From positions 1 through 14,045 of the forward strand of contig NZ_NITZ01000041.1 in assembly GCF_002632615.1 (NCBI RefSeq): a stretch of 14,045 bases of DNA, read 5' to 3'. This DNA is from Xenorhabdus miraniensis (lineage in GTDB: Bacteria; Pseudomonadota; Gammaproteobacteria; Enterobacterales; Enterobacteriaceae). Below the pieces are notes generated by a model. The model saw nothing but the letters and a program-made list of their open reading frames with translations. It ran no database searches and was not told the DNA's origin. Shown one piece after another: positions 1-7,165 of this stretch. The translations under genes were made by a program, and so were the position numbers. Position 1 is the first letter of the stretch, and every line of letters begins with the position of its first letter.

Positions 1-139
1 GCTCTGTTGGGGAAGGGGCGGTATTGCGGCAGGGAACATACTCCTGCCTTCGTCCATTCTGGATAACCAGCCCGCAACATTCATTGGGGTATTCGGCCTG
101 CGCGTGATCCATGATGGATTGAATAATGTGCGGACGCAT
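1..139 (-). CDS. K: Tail assembly protein K-like, N-terminal fragment (cut by window edge)
   Basis: Only the first 46 codons are in the window; the gene continues past the left edge. The visible protein begins MRPHIIQSIMDHAQ and contains PNECCGLV. This is the opening of the JAMM/Mov34 (MPN) metallopeptidase domain found at the N-terminus of lambda gpK-type proteins, and the Glu in NECCG is at the family's conserved acidic position. In full-length family members this domain is followed by an NlpC/P60 domain, which cannot be seen here. GpK acts late in assembly of the tail tip, after L. The start at 139 is supported by GGAG (148-145) five bases upstream; the ATG at 150 is in another frame. In lambda-like phages K follows L directly, but here a lipoprotein cassette with its own terminator lies between them. 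Identification is good for the N-terminus; integrity of the rest is unknown. Confidence 0.85.
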   Translation of the reverse strand, partial: MRPHIIQSIMDHAQAEYPNECCGLVIQNGRRQEYVPCRNTAPSPTE

Positions 140-153
140 GTAAACTCCATAGC

Positions 154-177
154 AAAAAAAAGCCCCATGCAGGGGCT
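154..177 (-). terminator. Intrinsic terminator of the lipoprotein cassette
   Basis: On the minus strand a six-base stem (AGCCCC/GGGGCT, bases 177-172 and 166-161) with a five-base loop is followed by eight U residues (161-154). It lies about 20 bases after the stop codon of the lipoprotein gene and about 15 bases before the start codon of K. The orientation fits termination of the lipoprotein transcript. Late transcription of K must read through it, which would fit an antiterminated late transcript (inference). The A-run is on the wrong side for it to work on the plus strand. Confidence 0.85.
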
Positions 178-196
178 AATTTTCCGAATTATAAAT

Positions 197-652
197 TTAA
201 CACGTTATATTATGACCAATAAAAATTCTTTTATATGGAAATTGCGTTGTATCTTGAATTCGCTCAACCTGATTGTTTTTTATAAACACCCAATACAATT
301 GATTTCCTGTGTATCCACCATATGAATTTTTGGCATTCACGTTTACACACAATGAATAGCCAAATACAGGAAGTTTATTCTGAATCATCACTTCTTTCAT
401 TGGTTTCGTCCAATTAGAATACTTGGCCGATGCTGGATCTTTTAAAATTGTTTCAAAATGACTTTTAACAAGATTTTTATAGTTGCTAGGCTCAGAGCCA
501 TAATCAGCCTTGCTAAAATCAATTTTTGACATCAATGACGGCTCTTGCTTTCTTTCAGGATGTGGGGGTTGATTGCCCACAGAACCATTTATACAACCAG
601 TCAATAAAAGGCTTGGCAAAAGTAAGACCACAGAGAAAAATGATTTTTTCAT
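197..652 (-). CDS. Phage-borne lipoprotein of unknown function (moron)
   Basis: This 151-residue protein has a lipoprotein signal peptide: MKK, a hydrophobic core to about residue 17, then the lipobox Leu17-Thr-Gly-Cys20. The +2 residue is Ile, not Asp, which predicts sorting to the outer membrane. After a Pro-rich linker (about 27-38) comes a globular part with the segments LKDPASAKY (70-78) and VNAKNSYGGYTG (105-116). I associate these with small secreted or lipoprotein hypothetical proteins of proteobacteria whose function is unknown. Cys102 and the C-terminal Cys151 could form a disulfide. The AGAGGG ribosome site ends six bases before the ATG. The gene is clearly more AT-rich than its neighbours (one 60-base line counted at 32% GC; a terminase line gives 55%). 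It has its own promoter and terminator between L and K. Superinfection exclusion or lysogenic conversion is a plausible role by inference only. Confidence 0.85.
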   Translation of the reverse strand: MKKSFFSVVLLLPSLLLTGCINGSVGNQPPHPERKQEPSLMSKIDFSKADYGSEPSNYKNLVKSHFETILKDPASAKYSNWTKPMKEVMIQNKLPVFGYSLCVNVNAKNSYGGYTGNQLYWVFIKNNQVERIQDTTQFPYKRIFIGHNITC

Positions 653-680
653 TACTTACCCTCTATCATTAATTTTGCCA

Positions 681-708
681 ATAATAGCAATAGCTAGATG
701 CAAATCAA
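681..708 (-). promoter_or_regulatory. Predicted sigma70 promoter of the lipoprotein gene, extended -10
   Basis: On the minus strand, TTGATT (708-703, four of six matches to the -35 consensus) is separated by 16 bases from TATTAT (686-681, five of six matches to the -10). TG at 689-688 in TGCTATTAT makes it an extended -10 element. The surrounding 653-740 is AT-rich and non-coding. Transcription would start about 20 bases upstream of the ribosome site. No operator-like palindrome stands out, so constitutive activity in a lysogen is likely (inference). Confidence 0.65.
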
Positions 709-739
709 CTACATCATAGTAGATAAATGCTACAATTTA

Positions 740-1477
740 TCACCGCCTTAATAGTGCAGAACCGGGAAAGCCACCAAATGGCAATTGGGACTCTTCACCA
801 TATCGAGCTTTACAATCACTCATTAGTCCACCACACGCATCCCGCGACGGATCATCGGTTGGGTTACCGTCTTCATCAAAATACCGGGTGCCCGTATAGT
901 TACAAGGTGACTTTCTATACAGTCCGCGAATACACCACGTACACAGACTATGAATCTGTCTCGTCGGAATTTGAATACCCTGTAAGTCAGCGGGTGAAGA
1001 CAAGGCAAACTGGACGCTTTCATTGTCCTCATGGGTCTTGCTGTCAATATAGAAAACGTCAATTTTTTCCTGTGTGGGATCGGCTTCTGGGTTCCCTTCG
1101 GGAAAATTATGGGCATCCAGATAATGCGTAAAAGTCATACGGATAGTGACACGCGCCTGCGCCATATTTTGATAAGCCAGACACAGTGCGCTGATAGTTC
1201 CGTCGATATTGGAGACTTTTAGCGAGGGTGTGGCCGCCCTGCCATCACTGACAATTTCCAAGCCCCGGATTTCAACCGGCCACGGCTTATACTCCACCCC
1301 TTGCCACCAAATGGATTTAATCGGCAGGTCGTCCGAACCCACCAATTCCGCTTCGGTGTAAGGAATGGGATGATTATGAAAATATAGCTCTGGCCCACCA
1401 AAATCTGAGCCATCAACTGAGAACAATAAAACCTTGTTCCCCGGCTCAAGGCGCTGGAGATCTACATTGATTGCCAT
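740..1477 (-). CDS. L: Minor tail protein L-like (tail-tip protein with predicted Fe-S cluster)
   Basis: This 245-residue protein is close to the length of lambda gpL, a minor tail protein that takes part in building the tail tip that joins the tube to the fibre hub. The N-terminal part opens with INVDLQRLEPG and contains the LKVSNIDG stretch typical of the family. The C-terminal part holds a cysteine cluster at C179, C182, C192, C215 and C222. In lambda gpL the C-terminal domain binds an iron-sulfur cluster through conserved cysteines; C182, C192, C215 and C222 are the most likely equivalents here (inference from spacing). It starts eight bases after M ends and ends with FGGFPGSALLRR. In lambda-like operons K would follow at once; here the lipoprotein cassette intervenes. 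Confidence 0.93.
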   Translation of the reverse strand: MAINVDLQRLEPGNKVLLFSVDGSDFGGPELYFHNHPIPYTEAELVGSDDLPIKSIWWQGVEYKPWPVEIRGLEIVSDGRAATPSLKVSNIDGTISALCLAYQNMAQARVTIRMTFTHYLDAHNFPEGNPEADPTQEKIDVFYIDSKTHEDNESVQFALSSPADLQGIQIPTRQIHSLCTWCIRGLYRKSPCNYTGTRYFDEDGNPTDDPSRDACGGLMSDCKARYGEESQLPFGGFPGSALLRR

Positions 1478-1485
1478 AAGATATC

Positions 1486-1839
1486 CTAAGGTTGATAGGT
1501 GGTTTCAAATACCGCAGAGAGTTGGTACATTTGTTCGTTCATGCCATTCATGCCCATTGCCGTAATCTTATGCCCCCGGCAAACATACAGCCCTGTATCC
1601 AAAAGAGGATTCTTCCACTTAAATGTGCGATATCCGCCATGACGGGCCAAAAATTGCCGAATGCCATCAATGTATTGCTTGTTACCCACAAAACTTAATG
1701 TCCAGCTTTGATGCTCACTGTTAATGCCGTCCCCGCTCCGTTGGGTGTATCCGTCACCAAACTGCACAGAGCGCACTTTCTGGGTAATATCCCCTGTCGG
1801 ATTGACACGCGGAATATAAGTAAATTCTTCCAGTTTCAT
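1486..1839 (-). CDS. M: Minor tail protein M-like
   Basis: The 117-residue product matches the phage minor tail protein M family, about the same length as lambda gpM (109). Recognisable parts are VRSVQFGDGYTQRSGDGIN near the N-terminus, the HGGYRTFKWKNP segment in the middle, and a closing region that ends in FETTYQP. GpM acts with H, L and K in forming the initiator complex at the distal end of the tail tube and is present in few copies. Its ATG shares a base with the TAA stop of the tape measure gene (TAATG), so translation is probably coupled. Nothing in it looks broken. Confidence 0.92.
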   Translation of the reverse strand: MKLEEFTYIPRVNPTGDITQKVRSVQFGDGYTQRSGDGINSEHQSWTLSFVGNKQYIDGIRQFLARHGGYRTFKWKNPLLDTGLYVCRGHKITAMGMNGMNEQMYQLSAVFETTYQP

Positions 1840-4800
1840 TATCGCCCCCCTTTGATTGCCCGGTTAAGTATGCCGCCTTGTCCCAAGTCACGACCGATTA
1901 ACTCCCGGTAACGTTGTTCGACAAAACGCCCAATTTCACTCCCGAATTGCTCCCAGCCCGGTGAAGTGGTTTGCGTTGTCTGTTCATTGTGAATGGTGAT
2001 ATGAACCTGCGGTGCTGCCCCTGAATTGGGCAGATTGGCTCCAACCAGTCTGACCCCCAAATTGCCATTGCTGGTTCTGGCAAGGGGCATAATCGCTTCT
2101 GGCCCCGCTTCCCCCATCAGCCCTGCCCCTTTGGCAAAAGCAAACAGGGTCGGACTGCTGACGATTTGCCCGCTGTACTGACTCAGGTTTGCCGAGGTAT
2201 AGACGCCACCCTTGGCGTTTTGGGTGAACAGGGAAGTAAAGCCACTGAACATGCCACCGCCGCCCATCGACCCCATGCCCTTCATGATGGTGTTGGTGAT
2301 CAGGGCCTGTGCGGCCATTTTAACCAGACTTTTAATCACATCCTGAGCCAGAGATGCGAACATTTCCGACATCCCCTCTCTCAGGGATTTAGTCCCGGTC
2401 AAGAGGCCAGTGACCATATTGCCCATGCGCTCCTGTGTGGTCTCAAACATCGTCACCGCGAGTGACTGCAAATCACCCTGACTGGCAAACACCTGTTTGG
2501 CCGCCTCAAATCGTTTGGCGTCGGTATCGCGTTCAGCAGCAAGGATCAACTCGTTTTTGCGTTGTTCACTGATAACCGTCGAATCAGCATAGGACTGATA
2601 AAGTGCCTTTTTGCGCTCAAGCTGGTTTTCCAAATCCTGTATCGGATCAATATCCCCCAACAGGTCTTTATCAGCCGATACCGCGTATCTCTGGCTGGCC
2701 TCTGCATTACCCTTGACTTCGTCTTTCCATATTTCACCTTCCCGATAGGTGTATTCAGCGGGTGATTCAATCTGACCGGCCGCATTCTGCCGTTGTAGCT
2801 GCTCTGTAGCTTCCTTGGTTCTTTTAGCAACATTGCGGAACGGGTCAGCGTCTATGGCAGCTTGTAAGTCCTGATAACGTTGCTTGGTTTCTGCCAGTCT
2901 CTGGTTGAGCTGGTTCAGATGGTCGTTCTGTTCCTTGGTGAACTTAGTCACGTTACCTTGAGAAGCAGCGAACAGTTCGGCCGCCGCGTTACCGTCCTTG
3001 TACCGAATCGCTTCGGTTGCCAGTTGTGTGTTCAGTTCGGCTACTTTACTGGCGTAATCTTCCACGACTTTTGCCGCTTCCCGGGCGGCTTTAGCGGCTT
3101 CACTCGCGGCTTTTGACGCCGCTGCCTGCGCGGCTTTGGCTTTTTCACCATTTTGGTAGATGGCTATCGCATTATTGATGTATTTTTGATAATTATCCCG
3201 ATGTTGGGGCGTATTGAGTCCCTGATCCTCGGCGGCAAACTCCGCTTGTTTTTTGACCCGGGCTTCCCCCTGTAACGTTGAAAGTGCCAGGTCACGTTCA
3301 GATTTATTAAGAAAATCCTTTTGCTTATCATCCAGAGGAGCCGGAGGCAGCGCAAAGGGAACCGGGGTTAAGGTCATCCGTTCCTGCAACAAACGGTTAC
3401 CCGCCGATAACACCTTATTAAAATCCGACCCCGCCAGCGTCAGCATCGGCAAAATATCGCGGGTATTGAGCATTTCTACATAATTGTCACGAAGCAGGCC
3501 TGTCTGGCTGGCCTGTAACATATTTAGCTCTCGCTGCTTATTACCTAACCCCGCCTGCATAATAGCCAGATTGTTCACTTCGTTGTTATAAACCCGGATA
3601 GCCTCAGTGAGCTGTTCAGTCGGCGATGAGGAGTAAAGGGTTTTCACCCCTTTTTCAGCGACAATCCGCGCGCGCTCCATCGCCATTTTTCGGGCTTCGA
3701 CTAACTGGGTTTGGGCTTCGATGGCTTTTTTCTGATCTGATACCTGATCTTGGGTGTCAAAAATGCGCTTTTTAATCTCCAGCGAATTCATGGTCTTCAG
3801 CGATTCAATCAGCAGATCGGTATTTTTCCCCAGTTCCAAGGCGGATTGCTTGGCTTGTTCCTGACTTTGATGCAGATAATAGAGGGCAGATCCCGCCAGC
3901 ATGGCAAGACCGGGTAACCCCCCAATCAATCCCAGAGCGCCCCCCATCAATCGCGACCCCAGTGAGGTGACCTTGTTCAGCCTGTCTTGGGCGGCGGTCC
4001 GGGCATCAATATTTCGACTGAGCCGGGCTTGTGCCTGGGCTAACCGGGTTTCGGCCAGCGCCTGCTTATCGGTATGTTGGGCAGCCACCAGTGCCCGTTG
4101 TGCCCGGTACACCGCCGCCCTTGCCCGGGCAGTCGCAATCTGGGTGCCCCTGACCTGAGCATCTGCCAGCGCCACCTCAGCGCGGTAGGTTTCCAGTATC
4201 CGGCCGGTCGCCGTCACCGCCCCGGTCACCATCCCGCCGAAGAAGCGCGCCGCCCCGACGGCCACCAGTATCCCGCCCGCCGCTGCAACGGTATCCATAT
4301 TTTTCGCCACCCCATCCAGCACCCCGGAGAGGGTTGCCGTGACCGCGGTGGTCTTGTTGGCTTCCCCTACCCATTGCTGAAACGCATTTGTGACGCGCGT
4401 TGAAGCGGCGCTCACGCTGTTCGGCATCGAATCAAACTCGTCATGCAGGGTCTTCAACTGACCAATCAGCGCGGGTACAATTTTTGGTGTCGTCAGCTCG
4501 CCCGCATCCGCCAGTTGTTTCAGGTCTTTCTGGGCGACCCCCAGTCCATCGGACAGGGCTTTCATGATCCGTTGTCCCGACTGGGCGACCGAGTTAAAGT
4601 CCTGCCCCCGGAGCACGCCGCGCCCCAGTGCCTGTGATAACTGGACGATAAGCGATGACGTCTCTTCGGCGGAAGCGCCGGACACTTGCAAGCCAGTGGC
4701 CAAGGCGTCCGTCAGGGACAGAATATCTTGGGTCGAATACCCGTATTCACGCAGTGAGCTGGATACACGGGAAAACAGCCCGGCGTTGGATTCAAAGGTG

Positions 4801-5171
4801 GAACCGGTGTACTGGCTGATCCGCATTAATTCCCGCTGCGCGTGGGTAAAATCCTCCGTGGAGGTCGTCGCCAGCTTGATACGGGCATTCAGGGAATTGT
4901 AATTGTCGGCCATGCTGATCAGGCGGCCGGTGGCAAACATCCCGGCAAAGGCGCCGGCCATGCCCGCCGCGGCATTCTTGGCGGACAGCAACTGGTTATT
5001 CAGCTCCCGCAGCGCCTGCTGGCTGTGACGGGTGGCCGCAGCCGCCTGACGCCCCCCTTTCTCCATCGTCCGGTAATACTCCGCCCCCATCCGTGAGGCG
5101 CGGGCAATTTCAGACTGAAACGAGGCCGAGTTGGCTGAGATTTTAATAATCAGTTCACGCAGTTTTGCCAT
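1839..5171 (-). CDS. H: Tail tape measure protein, lambda H-like
   Basis: At 1110 residues this is by far the longest gene. It sets tail length by spanning the tube lumen and usually helps DNA entry. Residues about 85-270 form the conserved N-terminal tape-measure domain (NALNARIKLATTS-like, SLREYGYSTQDI, GRGVLRGQDFNSV). Hydrophobic segments lie at about 293-325 and 406-432. Long helical, Ala/Lys/Glu-rich coiled-coil stretches follow, notably 675-705. The C-terminal lambda-type domain is at about 890-990, and the motif GLMGEAGPEAIMPL at 1017-1030 is characteristic of the family. By the usual rule of about 0.15 nm per residue the tail would be near 165 nm (estimate). The start follows the T stop by 10 bases; a weak GAG is nine bases upstream. 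Base composition steps up sharply near 3880, within codons for about residues 420-430. Confidence 0.95.
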   Translation of the reverse strand: MAKLRELIIKISANSASFQSEIARASRMGAEYYRTMEKGGRQAAAATRHSQQALRELNNQLLSAKNAAAGMAGAFAGMFATGRLISMADNYNSLNARIKLATTSTEDFTHAQRELMRISQYTGSTFESNAGLFSRVSSSLREYGYSTQDILSLTDALATGLQVSGASAEETSSLIVQLSQALGRGVLRGQDFNSVAQSGQRIMKALSDGLGVAQKDLKQLADAGELTTPKIVPALIGQLKTLHDEFDSMPNSVSAASTRVTNAFQQWVGEANKTTAVTATLSGVLDGVAKNMDTVAAAGGILVAVGAARFFGGMVTGAVTATGRILETYRAEVALADAQVRGTQIATARARAAVYRAQRALVAAQHTDKQALAETRLAQAQARLSRNIDARTAAQDRLNKVTSLGSRLMGGALGLIGGLPGLAMLAGSALYYLHQSQEQAKQSALELGKNTDLLIESLKTMNSLEIKKRIFDTQDQVSDQKKAIEAQTQLVEARKMAMERARIVAEKGVKTLYSSSPTEQLTEAIRVYNNEVNNLAIMQAGLGNKQRELNMLQASQTGLLRDNYVEMLNTRDILPMLTLAGSDFNKVLSAGNRLLQERMTLTPVPFALPPAPLDDKQKDFLNKSERDLALSTLQGEARVKKQAEFAAEDQGLNTPQHRDNYQKYINNAIAIYQNGEKAKAAQAAASKAASEAAKAAREAAKVVEDYASKVAELNTQLATEAIRYKDGNAAAELFAASQGNVTKFTKEQNDHLNQLNQRLAETKQRYQDLQAAIDADPFRNVAKRTKEATEQLQRQNAAGQIESPAEYTYREGEIWKDEVKGNAEASQRYAVSADKDLLGDIDPIQDLENQLERKKALYQSYADSTVISEQRKNELILAAERDTDAKRFEAAKQVFASQGDLQSLAVTMFETTQERMGNMVTGLLTGTKSLREGMSEMFASLAQDVIKSLVKMAAQALITNTIMKGMGSMGGGGMFSGFTSLFTQNAKGGVYTSANLSQYSGQIVSSPTLFAFAKGAGLMGEAGPEAIMPLARTSNGNLGVRLVGANLPNSGAAPQVHITIHNEQTTQTTSPGWEQFGSEIGRFVEQRYRELIGRDLGQGGILNRAIKGGR

Positions 5172-5181
5172 AGAAAATTAC

Positions 5182-5454
5182 TCAGGTCAGGGTAGATAAA
5201 AAGGCTTCCAGACCGGAAGCGCCGTCAGGGTCAGTGTCCGGCTCACCCCATTGCAGCAGGGCATCATGCAGACTGACTTTTACGCCCTGCGATTGATAGA
5301 CCGCAGAGGCGATTTGCGCCGCCTGAATGTCACTGCGCTGATCCCCCAACGGACTCAGGCGGTCGTATTCCAGCCACAACAGCCATTCACTGGCGCTCAT
5401 CTCCCGTTGCAGCTCAGACAGGGTTTTGCCGAGCCGCAGCGCCAGTGTCATCAT
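5182..5454 (-). CDS. T: Tail assembly chaperone T region, made as G-T frameshift fusion
   Basis: This 90-residue reading frame (MMTLALRLGKTLSEL...) matches the T part of the lambda G-T tail assembly chaperone family. There is no ribosome-binding site before the ATG pair at 5454-5449; the preceding sequence is CCACCTTCTTT. The frame is open upstream to the slippery site at the end of G. After a -1 shift the ribosome reads Val-Lys-Ala-Pro-Ala-Thr-Phe-Phe and then straight into MMTL. The fusion would be about 224 residues (126 + 8 + 90). In lambda, G-T binds the tape measure protein through G and recruits tube subunits through T, and it is absent from the finished tail. Expression by frameshift, not an independent start, is the best reading of the sequence. 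Confidence 0.88.
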   Translation of the reverse strand: MMTLALRLGKTLSELQREMSASEWLLWLEYDRLSPLGDQRSDIQAAQIASAVYQSQGVKVSLHDALLQWGEPDTDPDGASGLEAFLSTLT

Positions 5455-5474
5455 AAAGAAGGTGGCAGGTGCCT

Positions 5475-5855
5475 TTACTTTTTTTCCGCATCCGCCTGTG
5501 ACGTCATCAGATCCAGTGCTTGATGCAGCAGACGAGAATGCACCGGACCATAAATGCCCGCCACAATATCGGCATCATCGGGGGTGAAGACCGGATCGCC
5601 GTCTTCATCCCGCAGCACGTCAATAAACAGCACCACGTCCCCGCGCACATTGCGATGGGTTTTCTCCGCCGCCGACAAGGCTTGTTCTTCCTCCTGCGGG
5701 GTAATGGTGTCCTGCCATTGTCCCCACGCCCCCGCTGACGGTTCGCGCAAGGTGACCACGACCCCGTCCCATTCCGCTACGGTGACGGTTTTACTGCGAA
5801 AGCCCGCATTCGGGGCCAGTGCCAGCGCGCGTAAATCCGGTTTTTTCTTTGTCAT
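5475..5855 (-). CDS. G: Tail assembly chaperone G-like
   Basis: This 126-residue protein sits between the tail tube and tape measure genes and belongs to the lambda gpG-type chaperone class. It has a basic N-terminus (MTKKKPDLRALAL), a beta-rich section with TVAEWDGVVVTLREPSAG, and an acidic helical C-terminal half. GpG coats the tape measure during assembly, and the short form must be in excess over G-T. Its last codons, GAA AAA AAG TAA, contain the frameshift heptamer. The start codon overlaps the tail tube stop by one base (TGATG), which suggests coupled translation. Confidence 0.9.
   Translation of the reverse strand: MTKKKPDLRALALAPNAGFRSKTVTVAEWDGVVVTLREPSAGAWGQWQDTITPQEEEQALSAAEKTHRNVRGDVVLFIDVLRDEDGDPVFTPDDADIVAGIYGPVHSRLLHQALDLMTSQADAEKK
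5478..5484 (-). promoter_or_regulatory. Programmed -1 frameshift site (A AAA AAG)
   Basis: On the minus strand the final sense codons of G form the heptamer A AAA AAG in the correct X XXY YYZ phase (bases 5484 to 5478), followed directly by the TAA stop of G at 5477-5475. This is one of the most efficient slippery heptamers known in E. coli; lambda uses GGGAAAG at the same place. A -1 slip continues in frame into T. The stop codon directly after the heptamer could add a pause. No strong downstream pseudoknot was evident by eye. Confidence 0.88.
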
Positions 5856-6331
5856 CAGTGCGTTCCTGTGTCTTTAGTGAGGGGAAGTGTGATCGGTTTC
5901 AGGGGGACTGGCTTGCCTTTCAGCCGCAGGGTGAAACTGGCCGTCACCAGTCCGCTGGCAGACACACTCCACGAATTCTGGCGCACCTCAGCCAGAAAGG
6001 CATACCCATTGCCGGTGGGGAATTCCACCTTAAAGGCGTGCAGCTCATCGGTGTCGTAGGCGTTGCGCAGGGTATTCTGCCCGGCCTCATCGGCTGACCA
6101 GTTGCCGGACAGGGTAATTTCCCCCGGTGCCGCCAGACCGTTGGTCATCTCCTGTTCAGTGGAGCACAGGGTGGTGACTTCAATGTCGGACTTCTGCCCG
6201 CCGGTGTAACTGATCTCCTTGGTGGTACAGTCGATTTGTTGCCAGACCGCCTCTTTGGGGTTGGGCTCTTTGGCTGCCATGGCCGAAATGCTGACTTTCG
6301 TGCCCTGCGCCTTTTCGTATTTACTGCTCAT
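5855..6331 (-). CDS. Major tail tube protein (V-like)
   Basis: This 158-residue protein precedes the G/T chaperones, the standard position of the major tail protein, which polymerises as hexamer rings into the tail tube. The sequence fits a tail tube fold: WQQIDCTTKEISYTGGQKSDIEVTTL-type N-terminal strands, GEITLSGNWSADEAGQ in the middle, then FKVEFPTGNGYAFLAEV and a final beta strand with SGLVTASFTLRLKGKP (runs given in pieces). There is no C-terminal Ig-like domain as in lambda gpV, so it is nearer to the short form. The ribosome site GGAGAG lies six bases before the ATG. A terminator-like hairpin lies about 20 bases upstream, so its transcription may be controlled separately from the neck genes. 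Confidence 0.85.
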   Translation of the reverse strand: MSSKYEKAQGTKVSISAMAAKEPNPKEAVWQQIDCTTKEISYTGGQKSDIEVTTLCSTEQEMTNGLAAPGEITLSGNWSADEAGQNTLRNAYDTDELHAFKVEFPTGNGYAFLAEVRQNSWSVSASGLVTASFTLRLKGKPVPLKPITLPLTKDTGTH

Positions 6332-6349
6332 AACGGACTCTCCAGAAAG

Positions 6350-6370
6350 AAAAAACCGCCCGCAGGCGGT
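6350..6370 (-). terminator. Terminator-like hairpin between neck genes and tail tube gene
   Basis: On the minus strand ACCGCC (6370-6365), loop TGCG, GGCGGT (6360-6355) is followed by a U-tract at 6355-6350. The stem is six base pairs and GC-rich, a good intrinsic terminator. It lies 16 bases after the stop of the tail-terminator-like gene and about 20 bases before the tail tube start. Being inside an operon, it may act as a partial or antitermination-dependent terminator, or as an RNA processing or stabilising structure for the abundant tail tube message. Confidence 0.75.
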
Positions 6371-6386
6371 GTCATGAAAGGGTTAT

Positions 6387-6722
6387 CTACTGCCAGATCT
6401 GGCATTCCAGTGTGGCGCGGTAAAGTTCGGTATCCGGCTCATAGCCGTTCGTTTCGCTCAGTTCGGTGGGGTGAAGTCCGGCTATCGCTGACCGGGCTTT
6501 GTCCCGTATCATTCGCGCCTCATCAATGGTTAACGCGTAGACATCAATTTGCAGGGTATTGAGCTGGCCCGCCTGCCCGTTCAGCACATCCTGATCAATG
6601 CCGTAGAGCGAAAAGACACACCACGGCGGCCTCACCGGCGGCTCCAGCTGCGGCGCCACATAGGGAAAGACCTGCTCCGGCAATATCGACGCTAACAATG
6701 GGAAAATATCAGCCTCAGTCAT
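6387..6722 (-). CDS. Tail terminator/completion-like protein (DUF3168 type)
   Basis: This 111-residue protein has the layout of the DUF3168 family: ADIFPLLASILPEQVFPYVAP at the start, a central strand with PWCVFSLYGIDQDVLNG, then LQIDVYALTIDEARMIRDKA and a short C-terminal part. Together with its position between the gp10-like and tail tube genes, this suggests the role of lambda gpU, capping the finished tail and forming the interface with the head. The start overlaps the preceding gene by four bases (ATGA). The family match is made by eye, so the role is inferred mainly from gene order. Confidence 0.78.
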   Translation of the reverse strand: MTEADIFPLLASILPEQVFPYVAPQLEPPVRPPWCVFSLYGIDQDVLNGQAGQLNTLQIDVYALTIDEARMIRDKARSAIAGLHPTELSETNGYEPDTELYRATLECQIWQ

Positions 6723-7165
6723 TTTGACAATGCCTCATCAATCGCCTGATTCAGCCGTTTCATTGCAAATTCCGCCGCTGCATCGGATTTGGCATCAAAC
6801 GCCGGACGCACAAAGGGTTTCGGGGCCATCTTGGAGGTGCCGTACTCCAGAAAGCGCCAGTAATAGGCATTGCGCGGATCATCCTGCTTCATTGTGGGGT
6901 CGCTGTTGGTGCCTTTGGCATTAGACCCCCGCACATACACCCCCGCAGAGGCTTCACCGTTTCGCGTTCGCCGATTGGCCGCCACGATATTACGGCCCAG
7001 TTTGCCTGTGCGTTTCGGTGCCTTGACCCGGGCTTCATCACGCAGTACTGACGCCGCGGCATAAGTGGCTTTTCTCAGGACCTGATTATTTTCGGCCCGG
7101 CTGAGTACTTCAAGATCCTTCACTATCGCCTGTAAGCCGGAAAAATCCAGCTGGGTGTTAATCAT
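6719..7165 (-). CDS. HK97 gp10-like neck/tail-completion protein
   Basis: The 148-residue product shows the signature of the HK97 gp10 family: an N-terminal helix, then RDEARVKAPKRTGKLGRNI (the KAPxRTGxL motif, about residues 42-60), a beta section with AGVYVRG, and YWRFLEYGTSKMAPKPFVRPAFDA (the FLEYGTS and PxPFxRPA motifs, here quoted as landmarks). Members are low-copy neck or tail-completion proteins, functionally near lambda gpZ. The ATG overlaps the stop of the upstream head-closure gene by four bases, and its own stop overlaps the next start the same way, so the neck genes are tightly coupled. Confidence 0.9.
   Translation of the reverse strand: MINTQLDFSGLQAIVKDLEVLSRAENNQVLRKATYAAASVLRDEARVKAPKRTGKLGRNIVAANRRTRNGEASAGVYVRGSNAKGTNSDPTMKQDDPRNAYYWRFLEYGTSKMAPKPFVRPAFDAKSDAAAEFAMKRLNQAIDEALSK

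Noticed and set aside
104..325. 73-codon plus-strand frame over the K start and lipoprotein end
   Set aside because: It crosses the minus-strand terminator and the ends of two supported genes, and has no ribosome site.
727..1131. 134-codon plus-strand frame opposite the L gene, and other plus-strand frames across the window
   Set aside because: All lie antisense to well identified phage genes, with unlikely protein composition and no operon context on the plus strand.
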